Below, one piece after another: positions 50,679-59,693 of a stretch of DNA of 64,000 nt; position 1 is the stretch's first letter; the number at the start of each line of letters is the position of its first letter. The notes below the pieces were generated by a model. The model saw nothing but the letters and a program-made list of their open reading frames with translations, had not been told where the DNA came from and did no database searches. The stretch is from positions 62,001 through 126,000 of the forward strand of contig CAZIGK010000003.1 of NCBI GenBank assembly GCA_964538615.1, given 5' to 3'. This DNA is from CAZIGK01 sp964538615 (GTDB lineage: Bacteria > Pseudomonadota > Alphaproteobacteria > Rickettsiales > RI-342). The position numbers and the translations under genes are program-made.

Positions 50679-53180
50679 ATGGCGTTGCTGAAGGCATTGC
50701 AGAAAGGTGAAGCTTCGTCCGGTCAGGCGCAAAGCCTTGAGCGTAAGCTTTCTGCGAAAGAGGCCAATAAACAACAGGTGGAAGTACCTGTTTCTGAATT
50801 TATTCCCTATGCATGCCACTATGATGGCCACACCTTGCTAACCAAGAATGGCGAGTTGCTGCAAACCGTAAAAATTGTGGGTTTTACCGCAGAATCGGTG
50901 GATAAAACCCATATTAGCCTGCGGGATGCGGTGCGTAAGTCGCTTTTTTCTGCGTTTGGCAGTAATGAGTTTGCCGTATGGTTTCATACCATTCGCCGCA
51001 AAAAAAGTCTGGATCCCGGCGGGGATTATCCTGTGGGTTTTGCCCGGTATGTCAACCGACGTTGGCAGGAACAGCATGACTGGAGCAATAAGTTCATTAA
51101 TGAGCTTTACATTACCGTGGTGCGTGAAGGGCAGGCCATGGATATACGCCAGCCGCAACAATTTGTGCAGGCACTATTGCCTGCATTGGAATATCGGCGG
51201 AGGGATGAGTTTTTACAAAAAGCACATGGTGAGCTGGAGCAAGCGGTATCGAATATGTTGCAAACACTGGAGCTGTATGGCGCCAGACGATTGGGGTTGA
51301 GTGAAAAGCGAGGGGTTACCTATTCCGAGCCGCTGCGGTTTTTGGCAAAAATCATCAATTTGATTGAGCAGCCTGTTCCTTTGCCGATGGAAGATTTATC
51401 AACCTATCTGCCGCAACGGAAGATTAGTTTTGGCTACAATGCGTTGGAAGTTCGTGGAGAGGGTGAGCAACATTATGGAGCGGTGCTCACCATTAAGGAT
51501 TACCGTGAATTAACGACTCGTACGCTGGATAAGTTTTTGCAATTACCGCAGGAATTTATTGTTTCGCAATGCGTGGATTTTATTCATGCAGATGAGGTGA
51601 AGCGCGAGTATGAGCATCAAAAAGAGCTGATTGAGCTATCGGAAGATCAGGATCTGGCACGGCTGACCGGGTTAACAGAGATTTTGAACAGCGATCGGGG
51701 AAGTCCGATTGATTATGGCGAGCAGCAACTGTCGGTCTTGCTGTTGGAAGAGGATTTGGATGAATTAGATACGGCGGTTGAGCGCGCCATGGAGTCCCTG
51801 CGGGAGCTGGGGATTGTGGCCATGCGCGAGGATATTCGGCTGGAGGAATGTTTCTGGTCTTTGCTGCCGGGCAATTTTGCTTTTATCAGTCGCCTGAAGC
51901 CTATCAATACCTTGCGTGTGGGTGGGTTTGCCTCGCTGCATAATTTTCCGGCGGGGCGTGCTATTGGAAATTATTGGGGGGCGGCTACCACCATTTTCTA
52001 CACGGCGGCGGGGACACCTTACTTTTTCAGTTTTCACTCCCATCAGGAACAGCGGATGGGCTGTGGGCATACCATGTTGATTGGGCCTTATGGTTCAGGC
52101 AAAACGGCGATGGTGAATTTTTTGTGCAGTGAGGCACAAAAATACCACGGACGGTTATTGTATCTGGATAAGGATGCGGGTTCAGAAATATTTATACGTG
52201 CGCTGGGTGGGGAATACCAACGGCCGATGCAGGCCATGAAAACGGGGGCGTTAACACTGAATCCTCTGGGATGGTATTTGCGACATGCGCCCGAAAAACT
52301 GGTCTTCTGGATGGAGGCACTGGTGACGGGTGGGCAGGCGTTGCTGGATGCGCAGACCCGGCAGTTGTTGCAAAAGGCATTGGATGGATTTGTGCAGGCA
52401 GCAGAGGCTGCCGGGCAGGCGATGACGCTTTCGGGGTTGGCGCAATGGCTGGAACAACAGGGGCAAAAAGGCGTGGCAGACCGGCTGCGACCCTGGTGTA
52501 TGTATGGGCAATATGGTTGGGCATTTGACCATGCCGAAGATGCATGGACGTTGGATGCTCTGGTGTGTGGCGTGGAGATGGGCGACTGGATGCAAGAGCC
52601 TGCGCTGTTGCAGCCGATGATGCTCTACCTGATGGATCGAGTGCAGGCCATGCTGGATGGAACGCCAACAATTGTTGTGATGGATGAAGCATGGCACTTG
52701 TTGGATCACCCGATGCTGGCGCATCGGGTGGCCGGATGGCTGGAAATGCTGGAGCGCGAGAATGCGCTGGCGATATTGGCCACAGAATCGGTGGAGCATG
52801 CAGAGCAAAGCCGTATCAGTGCGACCATTCTGCAACAGGTGGCAACCCGTATTTATTTGCCGAACCCCAAGGCGGGAGAGGCTTATATGCAGATATTCGG
52901 CTTATCCGAACGGGAATACCGTCTGGTGCGGCGGATACGCAAAGATTTAAGGCACTTTTTGCTGAAGCATGATCAGGATGCAGTGATTGCGCAACTGGAT
53001 CTGTCCGGTATGGATGATATTTTATGCGTATTGGCGAGTACGGTGGACGATCGGTCTGTTTTTCGGCGTATTTTACAAGAATATGGTGAAAGACCAGAGG
53101 ACTGGTTGCCTGTGTATCAATTGCAATGCGCACGCCAGAGGGAACAAAAGGCGCAGGGACGGCAGCATGCGAATGGGTAA
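50679..53180 (+). CDS. virB4: VirB4 type IV secretion ATPase
   Basis: The 833-residue protein has the CagE/TrbE/VirB N-terminal domain and a C-terminal ATPase with Walker A GPYGSGKTAM (residues 469-478) and Walker B TIVVMDEAWHLLDHP. VirB4 energises pilus assembly and substrate transfer at the inner membrane. The N-terminus does not look like fused VirB3. The start at 50679 follows GGAGTAGGGC. Its last 14 bases overlap the virB6 start. Confidence 0.95.
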   Translation: MALLKALQKGEASSGQAQSLERKLSAKEANKQQVEVPVSEFIPYACHYDGHTLLTKNGELLQTVKIVGFTAESVDKTHISLRDAVRKSLFSAFGSNEFAVWFHTIRRKKSLDPGGDYPVGFARYVNRRWQEQHDWSNKFINELYITVVREGQAMDIRQPQQFVQALLPALEYRRRDEFLQKAHGELEQAVSNMLQTLELYGARRLGLSEKRGVTYSEPLRFLAKIINLIEQPVPLPMEDLSTYLPQRKISFGYNALEVRGEGEQHYGAVLTIKDYRELTTRTLDKFLQLPQEFIVSQCVDFIHADEVKREYEHQKELIELSEDQDLARLTGLTEILNSDRGSPIDYGEQQLSVLLLEEDLDELDTAVERAMESLRELGIVAMREDIRLEECFWSLLPGNFAFISRLKPINTLRVGGFASLHNFPAGRAIGNYWGAATTIFYTAAGTPYFFSFHSHQEQRMGCGHTMLIGPYGSGKTAMVNFLCSEAQKYHGRLLYLDKDAGSEIFIRALGGEYQRPMQAMKTGALTLNPLGWYLRHAPEKLVFWMEALVTGGQALLDAQTRQLLQKALDGFVQAAEAAGQAMTLSGLAQWLEQQGQKGVADRLRPWCMYGQYGWAFDHAEDAWTLDALVCGVEMGDWMQEPALLQPMMLYLMDRVQAMLDGTPTIVVMDEAWHLLDHPMLAHRVAGWLEMLERENALAILATESVEHAEQSRISATILQQVATRIYLPNPKAGEAYMQIFGLSEREYRLVRRIRKDLRHFLLKHDQDAVIAQLDLSGMDDILCVLASTVDDRSVFRRILQEYGERPEDWLPVYQLQCARQREQKAQGRQHANG

Positions 53181-55314
53181 AAAGCAAGACATGCGAAAAA
53201 GGAAGGCGCCACCGAACGTGGGTCTAAAAGATACGCTGCGCCGATTGCATGTCATGTGTATGCTGCTGCTAAGCTATATTATTCTGCTGGGTTTTGCTAC
53301 GCCGGCGGAAGCAGCAGCCCCTGTTGGTGCGAACGATGGGGTGTATGTACAGGAGGGGGCATGGACGCCAAATATTTATGGTGTGGTGCTGGGCAATGAC
53401 GTGGATCCCGATGGGGATGGCTTGAGTATCTATAATGTCGTGACGGCGAATTTTTATGTTGGATCTCAGGGGCCTTATACGACCAAGGGGCAGGTTAGTT
53501 TTAATGCGGCAGGCCGAACCCTGTATTACAAAGCCTGTCCGTTCAATTTACAGCCCGGAGAGTATGAGCGGGATTATTTTGTCTATCAGATTACAGATGG
53601 GTACGGAGAAAGCACGAATGTACTGGTGATGGTGACGGTTGTTGGGGTGGAAGGTGACCCTTGCGGCGGTGGCGGCGGTGGCGGCGGTGGCGGCGGTGGT
53701 GGCTCAGGTGGGCCTGGCGCAGGTGGGCCTGGCGCAGGTGGGCCTGGTTCAGGTGGGCCTGGTTCAGGCACGGGAACGGGTAGTGGTGCACCAGGTGCAC
53801 CTGGATCTGGTAGTGGAAGTGGTTCCGGGAGTGGGTCCGGTTCTGGTTCTGGTTCTGGCGCGGGCGGCGGCGGATTGGGGTTCGGTGGGGGGAGTTGCTC
53901 GCTGGATTATTCTGTCGAGTGCGATATGTCACCGATTGCCAAAGAAGAACTGACCGGGGCATTGCAGAGTACGACCTTTAATCAGGAAGGGTTTTTGATT
54001 GTTCCCACCATTTTTTCCTCTGTGGTGTGCATTGTGGAATCCACCAGTGCTGAAGTGTTTGGGGATATGTGGTGCGCCATTAGTGAGGGGGTTCGGGAGC
54101 CGTTAGGAGCGGCGATTACCATTTTTATTATTCTATCCGGTCTGGTGTTTACACTGGGTTTGATGCCGATGACTGCCAAAGAGTTGGGCTTGCGGGTATT
54201 GAAGATTTGTCTGGTGTGGGTCTTTGCCGTGCATTCGGAGTTTGGTCTGGAATTGGCCTATAAGTTCTTCATGACGGTGGTGAAAGATGGCATTGGTCTG
54301 GTGCTGACCAACCCAGAAGCGGCGGAAACGACCGTGGACGGTATTATTAACCGGTTGGATGACTTAACGAAATATCTATTCCCGATTAATCAGGTGAGTA
54401 CAACCGGGCAGTTTATTACCGGTGGATTGGGTTTGATTTCGGTGATGAGCGGCGCGCCCGGCGGTATTATGGTGGGGACGGCGTTGATTTCTCAGGCATT
54501 TATGATGCTATATGTGTTTGCGCGTACCATTATTACTTATCTGGTGGCGGTGGTGGCCTTAACCTTTTTGCTGAGTCTGGGGCCGATTTTTGTCAGTCTG
54601 GCGTTGTTTCAGCCGAGCAAAGGGATTTTTGAAAAATGGCTGAGTCAGCTTATTTCGTTCGCGCTGCAACCGATGCTGATTTTTGCCTATATTGCGCTGG
54701 CACAGAAATATATGGTGAATGTGTGGGATGAACTGCCCACCCTGTTGCAGGCGATTGGACAACTGGCGCCGTGTGATGATTGTAGCGAGCGAATGGTAGG
54801 CGCGGCAGGCGTTGGGCTTGACCAGAAAATGTTTGTGTGGGTACAGGAGATGGGCAATTGCTTTACGGAAGGTTTGGCCGATAAATGCCCGTATATGTCT
54901 GCGGATTATAACTGGGTGGATGGCATGGGGCAATGGACCGACCTGATGCGAACCTTGGGCGCGACCGCCCTGCTGGTATATGCAACCATACAGTTTGTGG
55001 ATATGGTGCCGGAGATTGCGCGGCAGTTGACCTCTAGCGGAGCGAAAGTGCTGCGTATTGGTGGAAACTGGAACCCACAGAAAATGACGGGAATGGGGCC
55101 GACACTGAATATGCGGGGTGAGGCACTGCCGACCCAGTTGACGCAACAGCTGGAAGCCATGAAAGATAAAGGTGAGCTGGACGTGGTGCGGCAAAGCATT
55201 ATGGATAACAAGTTTTTCACGGCAGAGGGGGCAGATGCGCAGAAATTATTGGGACAACGCTTTGGGCAGGTTATGCAAAGTCTGACAGCCGTGAACGTAG
55301 CGCCTAAGAAGTAG
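53167..55314 (+). CDS. virB6: VirB6 with N-terminal Ig/cadherin-like domain and Gly/Ser stalk
   Basis: The 715-residue product starts at the ATG at 53167 (or 53173), overlapping virB4. A signal segment at about 28-50 (CMLLLSYIILLGFATPAEAA) is followed by residues 55-160, which resemble a tandem-95/cadherin-like Ig fold: VYVQEGAWTPNIYGVVLGND, then DVDPDGDGLSIYNV, GRTLYYKAC and YFVYQITDGYGEST. A poly-Gly, Gly-Pro and Gly-Ser stalk of about 75 residues comes next. The TrbL/VirB6 membrane core lies at about 300-620. VirB6 forms part of the translocation channel. The exported Ig domain on a flexible stalk is not part of normal VirB6 and suggests a surface or periplasmic binding role. Confidence 0.85.
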   Translation: MRMGKKQDMRKRKAPPNVGLKDTLRRLHVMCMLLLSYIILLGFATPAEAAAPVGANDGVYVQEGAWTPNIYGVVLGNDVDPDGDGLSIYNVVTANFYVGSQGPYTTKGQVSFNAAGRTLYYKACPFNLQPGEYERDYFVYQITDGYGESTNVLVMVTVVGVEGDPCGGGGGGGGGGGGGSGGPGAGGPGAGGPGSGGPGSGTGTGSGAPGAPGSGSGSGSGSGSGSGSGSGAGGGGLGFGGGSCSLDYSVECDMSPIAKEELTGALQSTTFNQEGFLIVPTIFSSVVCIVESTSAEVFGDMWCAISEGVREPLGAAITIFIILSGLVFTLGLMPMTAKELGLRVLKICLVWVFAVHSEFGLELAYKFFMTVVKDGIGLVLTNPEAAETTVDGIINRLDDLTKYLFPINQVSTTGQFITGGLGLISVMSGAPGGIMVGTALISQAFMMLYVFARTIITYLVAVVALTFLLSLGPIFVSLALFQPSKGIFEKWLSQLISFALQPMLIFAYIALAQKYMVNVWDELPTLLQAIGQLAPCDDCSERMVGAAGVGLDQKMFVWVQEMGNCFTEGLADKCPYMSADYNWVDGMGQWTDLMRTLGATALLVYATIQFVDMVPEIARQLTSSGAKVLRIGGNWNPQKMTGMGPTLNMRGEALPTQLTQQLEAMKDKGELDVVRQSIMDNKFFTAEGADAQKLLGQRFGQVMQSLTAVNVAPKK
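53662..53880. repeat. Low-complexity Gly-rich coding repeats in virB6
   Basis: A GGC/GGT triplet run at 53662-53700 is followed by four 15-base tandem copies (53701-53760) encoding GGSGGPGAGGPG-type units. Gly-Ser codons at about 53806-53856 follow. Such repeats can expand or contract, changing stalk length without changing the reading frame of the downstream VirB6 domain, since units are multiples of three. Confidence 0.9.
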
Positions 55315-55349
55315 GGATGCGCCTGTGAATATTTTGCCTGAGGAACCCC

Positions 55350-55377
55350 TTGGCAAACGCAAGATATAGTATATACT
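55350..55377 (+). promoter_or_regulatory. Internal promoter before virB8
   Basis: TTGGCA (55350-55355) and TATACT (55372-55377) are separated by 16 bases. The -10 lies inside a 12-base palindrome TAGTATATACTA (55367-55378). The predicted start falls next to a second palindrome. It would drive virB8-virB9-virB10 independently of the virB2 promoter. Confidence 0.6.
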
Positions 55378-55382
55378 AACAT

Positions 55383-55394
55383 CAGGTTAACCTG
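55383..55394. promoter_or_regulatory. Palindromic operator CAGGTTAACCTG
   Basis: This perfect 12-base palindrome begins six bases after the predicted -10 and overlaps the expected transcription start. It is flanked by ACAT on the left and, after one extra A, ATGT on the right, extending the symmetry. The position is typical of a repressor site. The regulator is not identified. Confidence 0.6.
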
Positions 55395-55409
55395 AATGTA
55401 GTTTGTTTC

Positions 55410-56114
55410 ATGGCCGCAAAACCCAAGGCAGGCAAAAAAGCAGGAGCCGATGCCAGCAGCAAAAACTGGTATGCGGATCGCTACCAATTTATGAAAGTGC
55501 AGCGTAACATGCTGGCGCTGGTGACGGTTTGTGCGCTGGCGATTACGCTGTTGGCGGTATTTAACGTGTCCCAGTTGGCTCCACTGAAGTCTGTGCAGCC
55601 GTTTGTGGTGCAGACGGATAAAGTGACGGGAATTACCAAGGTGGTTAAACCGTTGGAGAAGCATGAACTGACAGCGCGGCAGGCATTGAGCGAGTCGTTT
55701 TTGGTGCAATTTGTGCAAGCTTATGAAAGTTACGATTATTACCTGTATCAAACCAATTACGAGTTGGTGCAGTTGATGTCGTCTGAGGCGGTGTTTGAGG
55801 ATTATTTTAATAATATTTCTCCCGAAAAGAATCCCGGTAGTCCGCTGAACCGGTTTGGCAGGCAGAGCCGAAAATTTGTGACGATTAAATCGGTCAGTGT
55901 GTTTTTGTCTGAAGATCCGTTAAAGCCGCACACGGCGCAGGTGCGTATACGTACGCATGTGGAAGGGCGCGCCCGGCACGGGAATCCGGACGAGCATCTA
56001 GTGGTATGGGTAGCGTTTGTCTATGACGCGGTGCCATCCAATGATCAGGATCGGTATAAAAATCCATTAGGGTTTCAGGTGGTGTCGTACCGACTGGATA
56101 AGGAGACCAGCTAG
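55410..56114 (+). CDS. virB8: VirB8 inner membrane assembly protein
   Basis: The 234-residue bitopic protein has a basic N-terminus, one membrane segment (about 34-54) and a periplasmic NTF2-like domain. Features include ESFLVQFVQAYESYDYYLYQ and the conserved NPLGFQVVSYRLDKE end. VirB8 nucleates the inner membrane complex. The ribosome site is weak. It follows the palindromic promoter and is followed one base later by virB9. Confidence 0.92.
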   Translation: MAAKPKAGKKAGADASSKNWYADRYQFMKVQRNMLALVTVCALAITLLAVFNVSQLAPLKSVQPFVVQTDKVTGITKVVKPLEKHELTARQALSESFLVQFVQAYESYDYYLYQTNYELVQLMSSEAVFEDYFNNISPEKNPGSPLNRFGRQSRKFVTIKSVSVFLSEDPLKPHTAQVRIRTHVEGRARHGNPDEHLVVWVAFVYDAVPSNDQDRYKNPLGFQVVSYRLDKETS

Positions 56115-56115
56115 C

Positions 56116-57171
56116 ATGGGACAGGGTATGCGTAGGCAGCAAGCGTGGGCATGGGCGGCGGTAGCGTTGGGGATGTGGGTGGCGATGCCGTCTGCCAGTG
56201 CGAGTAATCCTCTGGTGACGGATAGCCGCATTAAGACACTGGTTTATAGTGAAAATGAAGTCTTCCCATTGGTGACCTATTATGGGTACCAGTCGAATAT
56301 TGAATTTGGGAAAAATGAAAAGATTCGCACGATATCGGTAGGCGATCAGGTGGCGTGGCAAATTATTCCGGCGGGGCGTTATTTGTTTATCCGTGCGATG
56401 CATGATTCTGCACGTACGAATATGACCGTGATTACGAATAAGCATACCTACCAGTTTGACCTGATTTCCCGGCCCCGTACACGTGCGGATGGTGAGTTGT
56501 CCTATGTCATGCGGTTTTATTATCCGAATGGTGGCGAAGCTGCCAATGGTGCGATGCCTGCCATGATGCCAATGGCGGGAGCCATGCCGCCAGTCGGGAT
56601 GCAGCCGATGGGAGCACCGGTGGTGCCTCCGTATTATGCGCCGCCTGCAAGCATGACGGCACCGGTCGCGCCCGTTGCGGCAAATGCCATAGAGCCTGTT
56701 ATGGCTACTGCGCCTGCCGCTTCTGCCATGCCAGCGGGAGAGCCGGGTATGTTGCTGCCGCCAACTCAGCCTGTAACGCCGGAACCCATATTGCCAATGC
56801 AGCAGGCGATGCCAGCGCAAGGGCAGCAGCCTTGGCAGCCAGCATCCGGCACGGCGCCGATGGCAGCGCATTTGCCGCCCGGAGGCATGAATTATCATTA
56901 CACGTTGAGCGGGCCAGAAACGCTGGCGCCGCTGAAGGTCTATGACGATGGAAGGCAAACCTATGTCGTCATGGCGAACCAGACCATGTGGCCGTCTTTC
57001 TTTGAGGTGGATGCAACCGGTGCGGAGCGCCCGGTACAGGCGACCCGACAAGGTGAAGCCTGGGTATTGCCGGTTGTTGCTGCCAAGTTGACGGTGCGTC
57101 AGGGGCAGGATGTGGTTTGTCTGTACAACGAGGCTCTGACTGGAGCGCAACAGGTATCCGGGCTGAGGTAA
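56116..57171 (+). CDS. virB9: VirB9 outer membrane core protein with Pro/Ala/Met-rich insert
   Basis: The 351-residue protein has a signal peptide (cleaved near SASA), an N-terminal domain with VFPLVTYYGYQSNIEFG and a C-terminal domain starting YTLSGPETLAPLKVYDDGRQ. VirB9 forms the outer membrane core with VirB7 and VirB10. Between the domains lies an insert of about 100 residues (145-255) rich in Pro, Ala, Met and Gln, probably an elongated linker. VirB9 is usually about 250-280 residues. It starts one base after virB8 and virB10 follows four bases later. Confidence 0.92.
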   Translation: MGQGMRRQQAWAWAAVALGMWVAMPSASASNPLVTDSRIKTLVYSENEVFPLVTYYGYQSNIEFGKNEKIRTISVGDQVAWQIIPAGRYLFIRAMHDSARTNMTVITNKHTYQFDLISRPRTRADGELSYVMRFYYPNGGEAANGAMPAMMPMAGAMPPVGMQPMGAPVVPPYYAPPASMTAPVAPVAANAIEPVMATAPAASAMPAGEPGMLLPPTQPVTPEPILPMQQAMPAQGQQPWQPASGTAPMAAHLPPGGMNYHYTLSGPETLAPLKVYDDGRQTYVVMANQTMWPSFFEVDATGAERPVQATRQGEAWVLPVVAAKLTVRQGQDVVCLYNEALTGAQQVSGLR

Positions 57172-57175
57172 GCAT

Positions 57176-58423
57176 ATGGTGAATCAGCAGCAGCAGGGTG
57201 GGGATGAGGAGCAGGGCTTTCCTGATTTCACGGAAAATACTGCGGATACACAAGCCGCCAGTAAAAGCAAGCTGGATGCCGGAGCGCCGGCGGTAGGGGC
57301 GTCTCCTGGTAAGACAATGGCAATACTGGCCGTATTGTTGCTGGGGGCGGGGACAATCATTTACATGATTTTCAACGGAGAAGAGCCGCCACCAGAGGAA
57401 TTGGCGAAGCCGCAGGTGGCAGATGTTCGCAAAGAAAAAGCTCCGCCCCCGCAGCTGCCACCTGCGCCGATAGAGGTGCCACCTGAGCCGGTGATTACAC
57501 CGCCCCCGGTGGTTGTGCCTCCGCCTCAGTTAACGAATGTAGATGTGCAAACGACCGGCCAGCCTACTCCTGATGAAATGGCGCGCAAGTCACGCGAACA
57601 GGCGCAGTCTGTTGTACTGAAAAATGGCGGCGGGTTGTTTGGAGGACGGAAAAAGAAAGAGGATGAAGATTCCCGCAAGTTGCCAGAGCATAATGACCCG
57701 AACAGTGCCTTTATGGCGCAGGCGGTACGTAGTTCGGAAGCAGAGACAGCAGAGGCCAGCTTTATTGGCAATTTGGGCAATACGATTGCTCAGGGCAAGG
57801 TCGTGGATTGTGTGCTGGAGACGGCCATCAATACGGATTTGCCGGGGACGCTGCGTGCCATTGTCAGCCACGATATATTTGCCGAGCATGGTACGGATGT
57901 GATGATTCCCAAGGGGTCGCGTCTGATTGGAACTTACAATACCGGGATTTTGCGCGGGCAGGATCGGGTGTTTATTGTCTGGACGCGGTTGATTCGGCCG
58001 GATGGGATTGATATTCAGATTGGTTCACCCGGCATTGATGCCATTGGCCGTGCGGGGGTAAAAGGGGATGTGGATAATAAGTTTATGGAAATCTTCTCAG
58101 GGGCAGTATTAACCAGTGCACTGGCATTTGGCGCTGCATCCGTTGTGGAAGCGACCACGGATAATGCATCGACCACGCAAACCAGTAGTATTGGGGCAGG
58201 ATTGGGGCAGGGTGGTTTTAACTCGACACAGGGTAGTCCTGCGGCAATTGCATCCAACCAGTTCGCTAATCAGGCTTTTCAGACCGGGCAAAAACTGGTG
58301 GATACTTATTTAAATGTGAACCCGACCATTACCATTCCGCAGGGGACGTTGATGAAAGTATTTGTGAACCGGGATTTGATTTTCCCCTCAGGGTTGACGC
58401 AAAACCTGCAAATGATTCCATGA
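57176..58423 (+). CDS. virB10: VirB10 channel scaffold protein
   Basis: The 415-residue protein has a membrane segment (about 45-62) and a Pro-rich periplasmic linker (PPPPQLPPAPIEVPPEPV). The TrbI/VirB10 beta-barrel domain has VVDCVLETAINTDLPGTLRA and VMIPKGSRLIGTYNTGILRG. It spans both membranes and transmits energy signals to open the outer membrane pore. The Pro-rich linker is normal for the family. Confidence 0.93.
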   Translation: MVNQQQQGGDEEQGFPDFTENTADTQAASKSKLDAGAPAVGASPGKTMAILAVLLLGAGTIIYMIFNGEEPPPEELAKPQVADVRKEKAPPPQLPPAPIEVPPEPVITPPPVVVPPPQLTNVDVQTTGQPTPDEMARKSREQAQSVVLKNGGGLFGGRKKKEDEDSRKLPEHNDPNSAFMAQAVRSSEAETAEASFIGNLGNTIAQGKVVDCVLETAINTDLPGTLRAIVSHDIFAEHGTDVMIPKGSRLIGTYNTGILRGQDRVFIVWTRLIRPDGIDIQIGSPGIDAIGRAGVKGDVDNKFMEIFSGAVLTSALAFGAASVVEATTDNASTTQTSSIGAGLGQGGFNSTQGSPAAIASNQFANQAFQTGQKLVDTYLNVNPTITIPQGTLMKVFVNRDLIFPSGLTQNLQMIP

Positions 58424-58479
58424 AGCGGGATGGCAGGGGATTATTAACCTGCGGTGGCTAGGCTGACGAGTGTTGATGT

Positions 58480-58560
58480 ATGATCTGGCTGTGGAAGGTG
58501 CTGAGAACCTATGCCGCAGGTAAACTGATAGCCTTGCTACATGAGGATGAAGGCAAATGA
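58480..58560 (+). CDS. Possible 26-residue coupled ORF before virB11
   Basis: A frame from the ATG at 58480 encodes 26 residues (MIWLWKVLRTYAAGKLIALL, then a charged end). Its TGA overlaps the virB11 ATG as ATGA. The product would be an amphipathic helix, without the cysteine expected for VirB7. The ribosome site is weak. It could be a small protein, a translational-coupling leader, or chance. The rest of the virB10-virB11 gap has no feature. Confidence 0.3.
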   Translation: MIWLWKVLRTYAAGKLIALLHEDEGK

Positions 58561-59573
58561 GTAGCTTAACCGCACTGGACACCTACCTGTTGCCGCTGGC
58601 CGCCTATTTTCAGGAAGAGGGAGTGAGCGAAATTTCTATCAACCGCCCGAAAGAGATATGGGTGGAAAGCTATGGAGAAATGCGGCGGGAAGAGGTTTCT
58701 GCCTTTGATTTGGATCACCTGAAATCTTTGGCGCATCTGGTGGCGCAGTCTACAGAGCAAATGGTATCGGAAGAAAAGCCATTGCTTTCTGCGACACTGC
58801 CGCAGGGGTATCGGATACAGGTGGTGTTTCCCCCCGCGTGTGAGCCACGCACGGTGGCCATGTCTATCCGCAAGCAAACTATTTTAGATTTTGATCTGGA
58901 TAAGTATGAGGCGCTGGGGGCGTTTCAGAGTACGCTGGTGCGAGAGGAGGGGGATCCACGTGACCGGCATTTGCGCCAGCTTTTGGATGCCGGAGAAATT
59001 AAAGAGTTCATTATCCGGGCGATTCAGTACAAAAAGAACATCATCATTAGTGGGGGTACCTCGACGGGGAAAACCACTTTTATGAATGCGGCTCTGAAAG
59101 AGATACCGCCGAGCGAGCGCATTATTACCTGTGAAGATGCGCGGGAAATTCAGATTGACCATATTCCTAACCGGGTGCATTTGCTGGCATCCCGCGGGGG
59201 GCAAGGGCGTGCCGGAGTGACCATGCAGGACCTGATTGAAGCCTGCCTGCGGTTGCGGCCAGACCGGCTGATTGTAGGGGAATTGCGGGGAAAAGAAGCC
59301 TTTACCTTTATGCGGGCGGTGAACACGGGGCATCCGGGTTCGGTTTCGACATTACACGCGGATACACCGGCTTTGGCATTTGAGCAGTTGATTCTGATGA
59401 TTATGCAGGCGGGATTGGGCATTACCCGCGAGCAGATACGGGAATATGTGCATAATGTAGTGAATGTGGTGGTGCAGTTGAAGCGCGGAGAGCGGGGACG
59501 GCGATTTGTGTCCGAAATCTATTTCAAGAGCGATGTGGAAGCGAAAGAGGAGCATTATAGCTTCCGGCAGTAA
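58557..59573 (+). CDS. virB11: VirB11 secretion ATPase
   Basis: This 338-residue hexameric ATPase has Walker A GGTSTGKTT (residues 166-174), then the Asp box ITCEDAREIQ. The conserved LIEACLRLRPDRLIVGELRG and NTGHPGSVSTLHADTPALAF follow. VirB11 works with VirB4 and VirD4 on pilus and substrate transfer. The start overlaps a short upstream ORF by ATGA. The next gene begins 120 bases after the stop. Confidence 0.95.
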   Translation: MSSLTALDTYLLPLAAYFQEEGVSEISINRPKEIWVESYGEMRREEVSAFDLDHLKSLAHLVAQSTEQMVSEEKPLLSATLPQGYRIQVVFPPACEPRTVAMSIRKQTILDFDLDKYEALGAFQSTLVREEGDPRDRHLRQLLDAGEIKEFIIRAIQYKKNIIISGGTSTGKTTFMNAALKEIPPSERIITCEDAREIQIDHIPNRVHLLASRGGQGRAGVTMQDLIEACLRLRPDRLIVGELRGKEAFTFMRAVNTGHPGSVSTLHADTPALAFEQLILMIMQAGLGITREQIREYVHNVVNVVVQLKRGERGRRFVSEIYFKSDVEAKEEHYSFRQ

Positions 59574-59693
59574 CGCGTAAAAACCTGCGGATTCTGTCAT
59601 GAAATTGTCAAAAATACGCGCTAAAACCATGGGTGGGAGAGTGCGGACAGGATATGTGCGCCTCGTTTGTGATGACAGCGATTTGAGTGCCCC

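Noticed and set aside
53662..53760. Gly-rich direct repeats considered as a CRISPR or minisatellite array
   Set aside because: The repeats are in frame, have no spacers and encode the VirB6 stalk.
55894..57150. 418-residue minus-strand open frame opposite virB8/virB9
   Set aside because: Its His/Arg-rich composition is that of an antisense reading of Pro/Met/Ala codons; virB9 is certain on the other strand.
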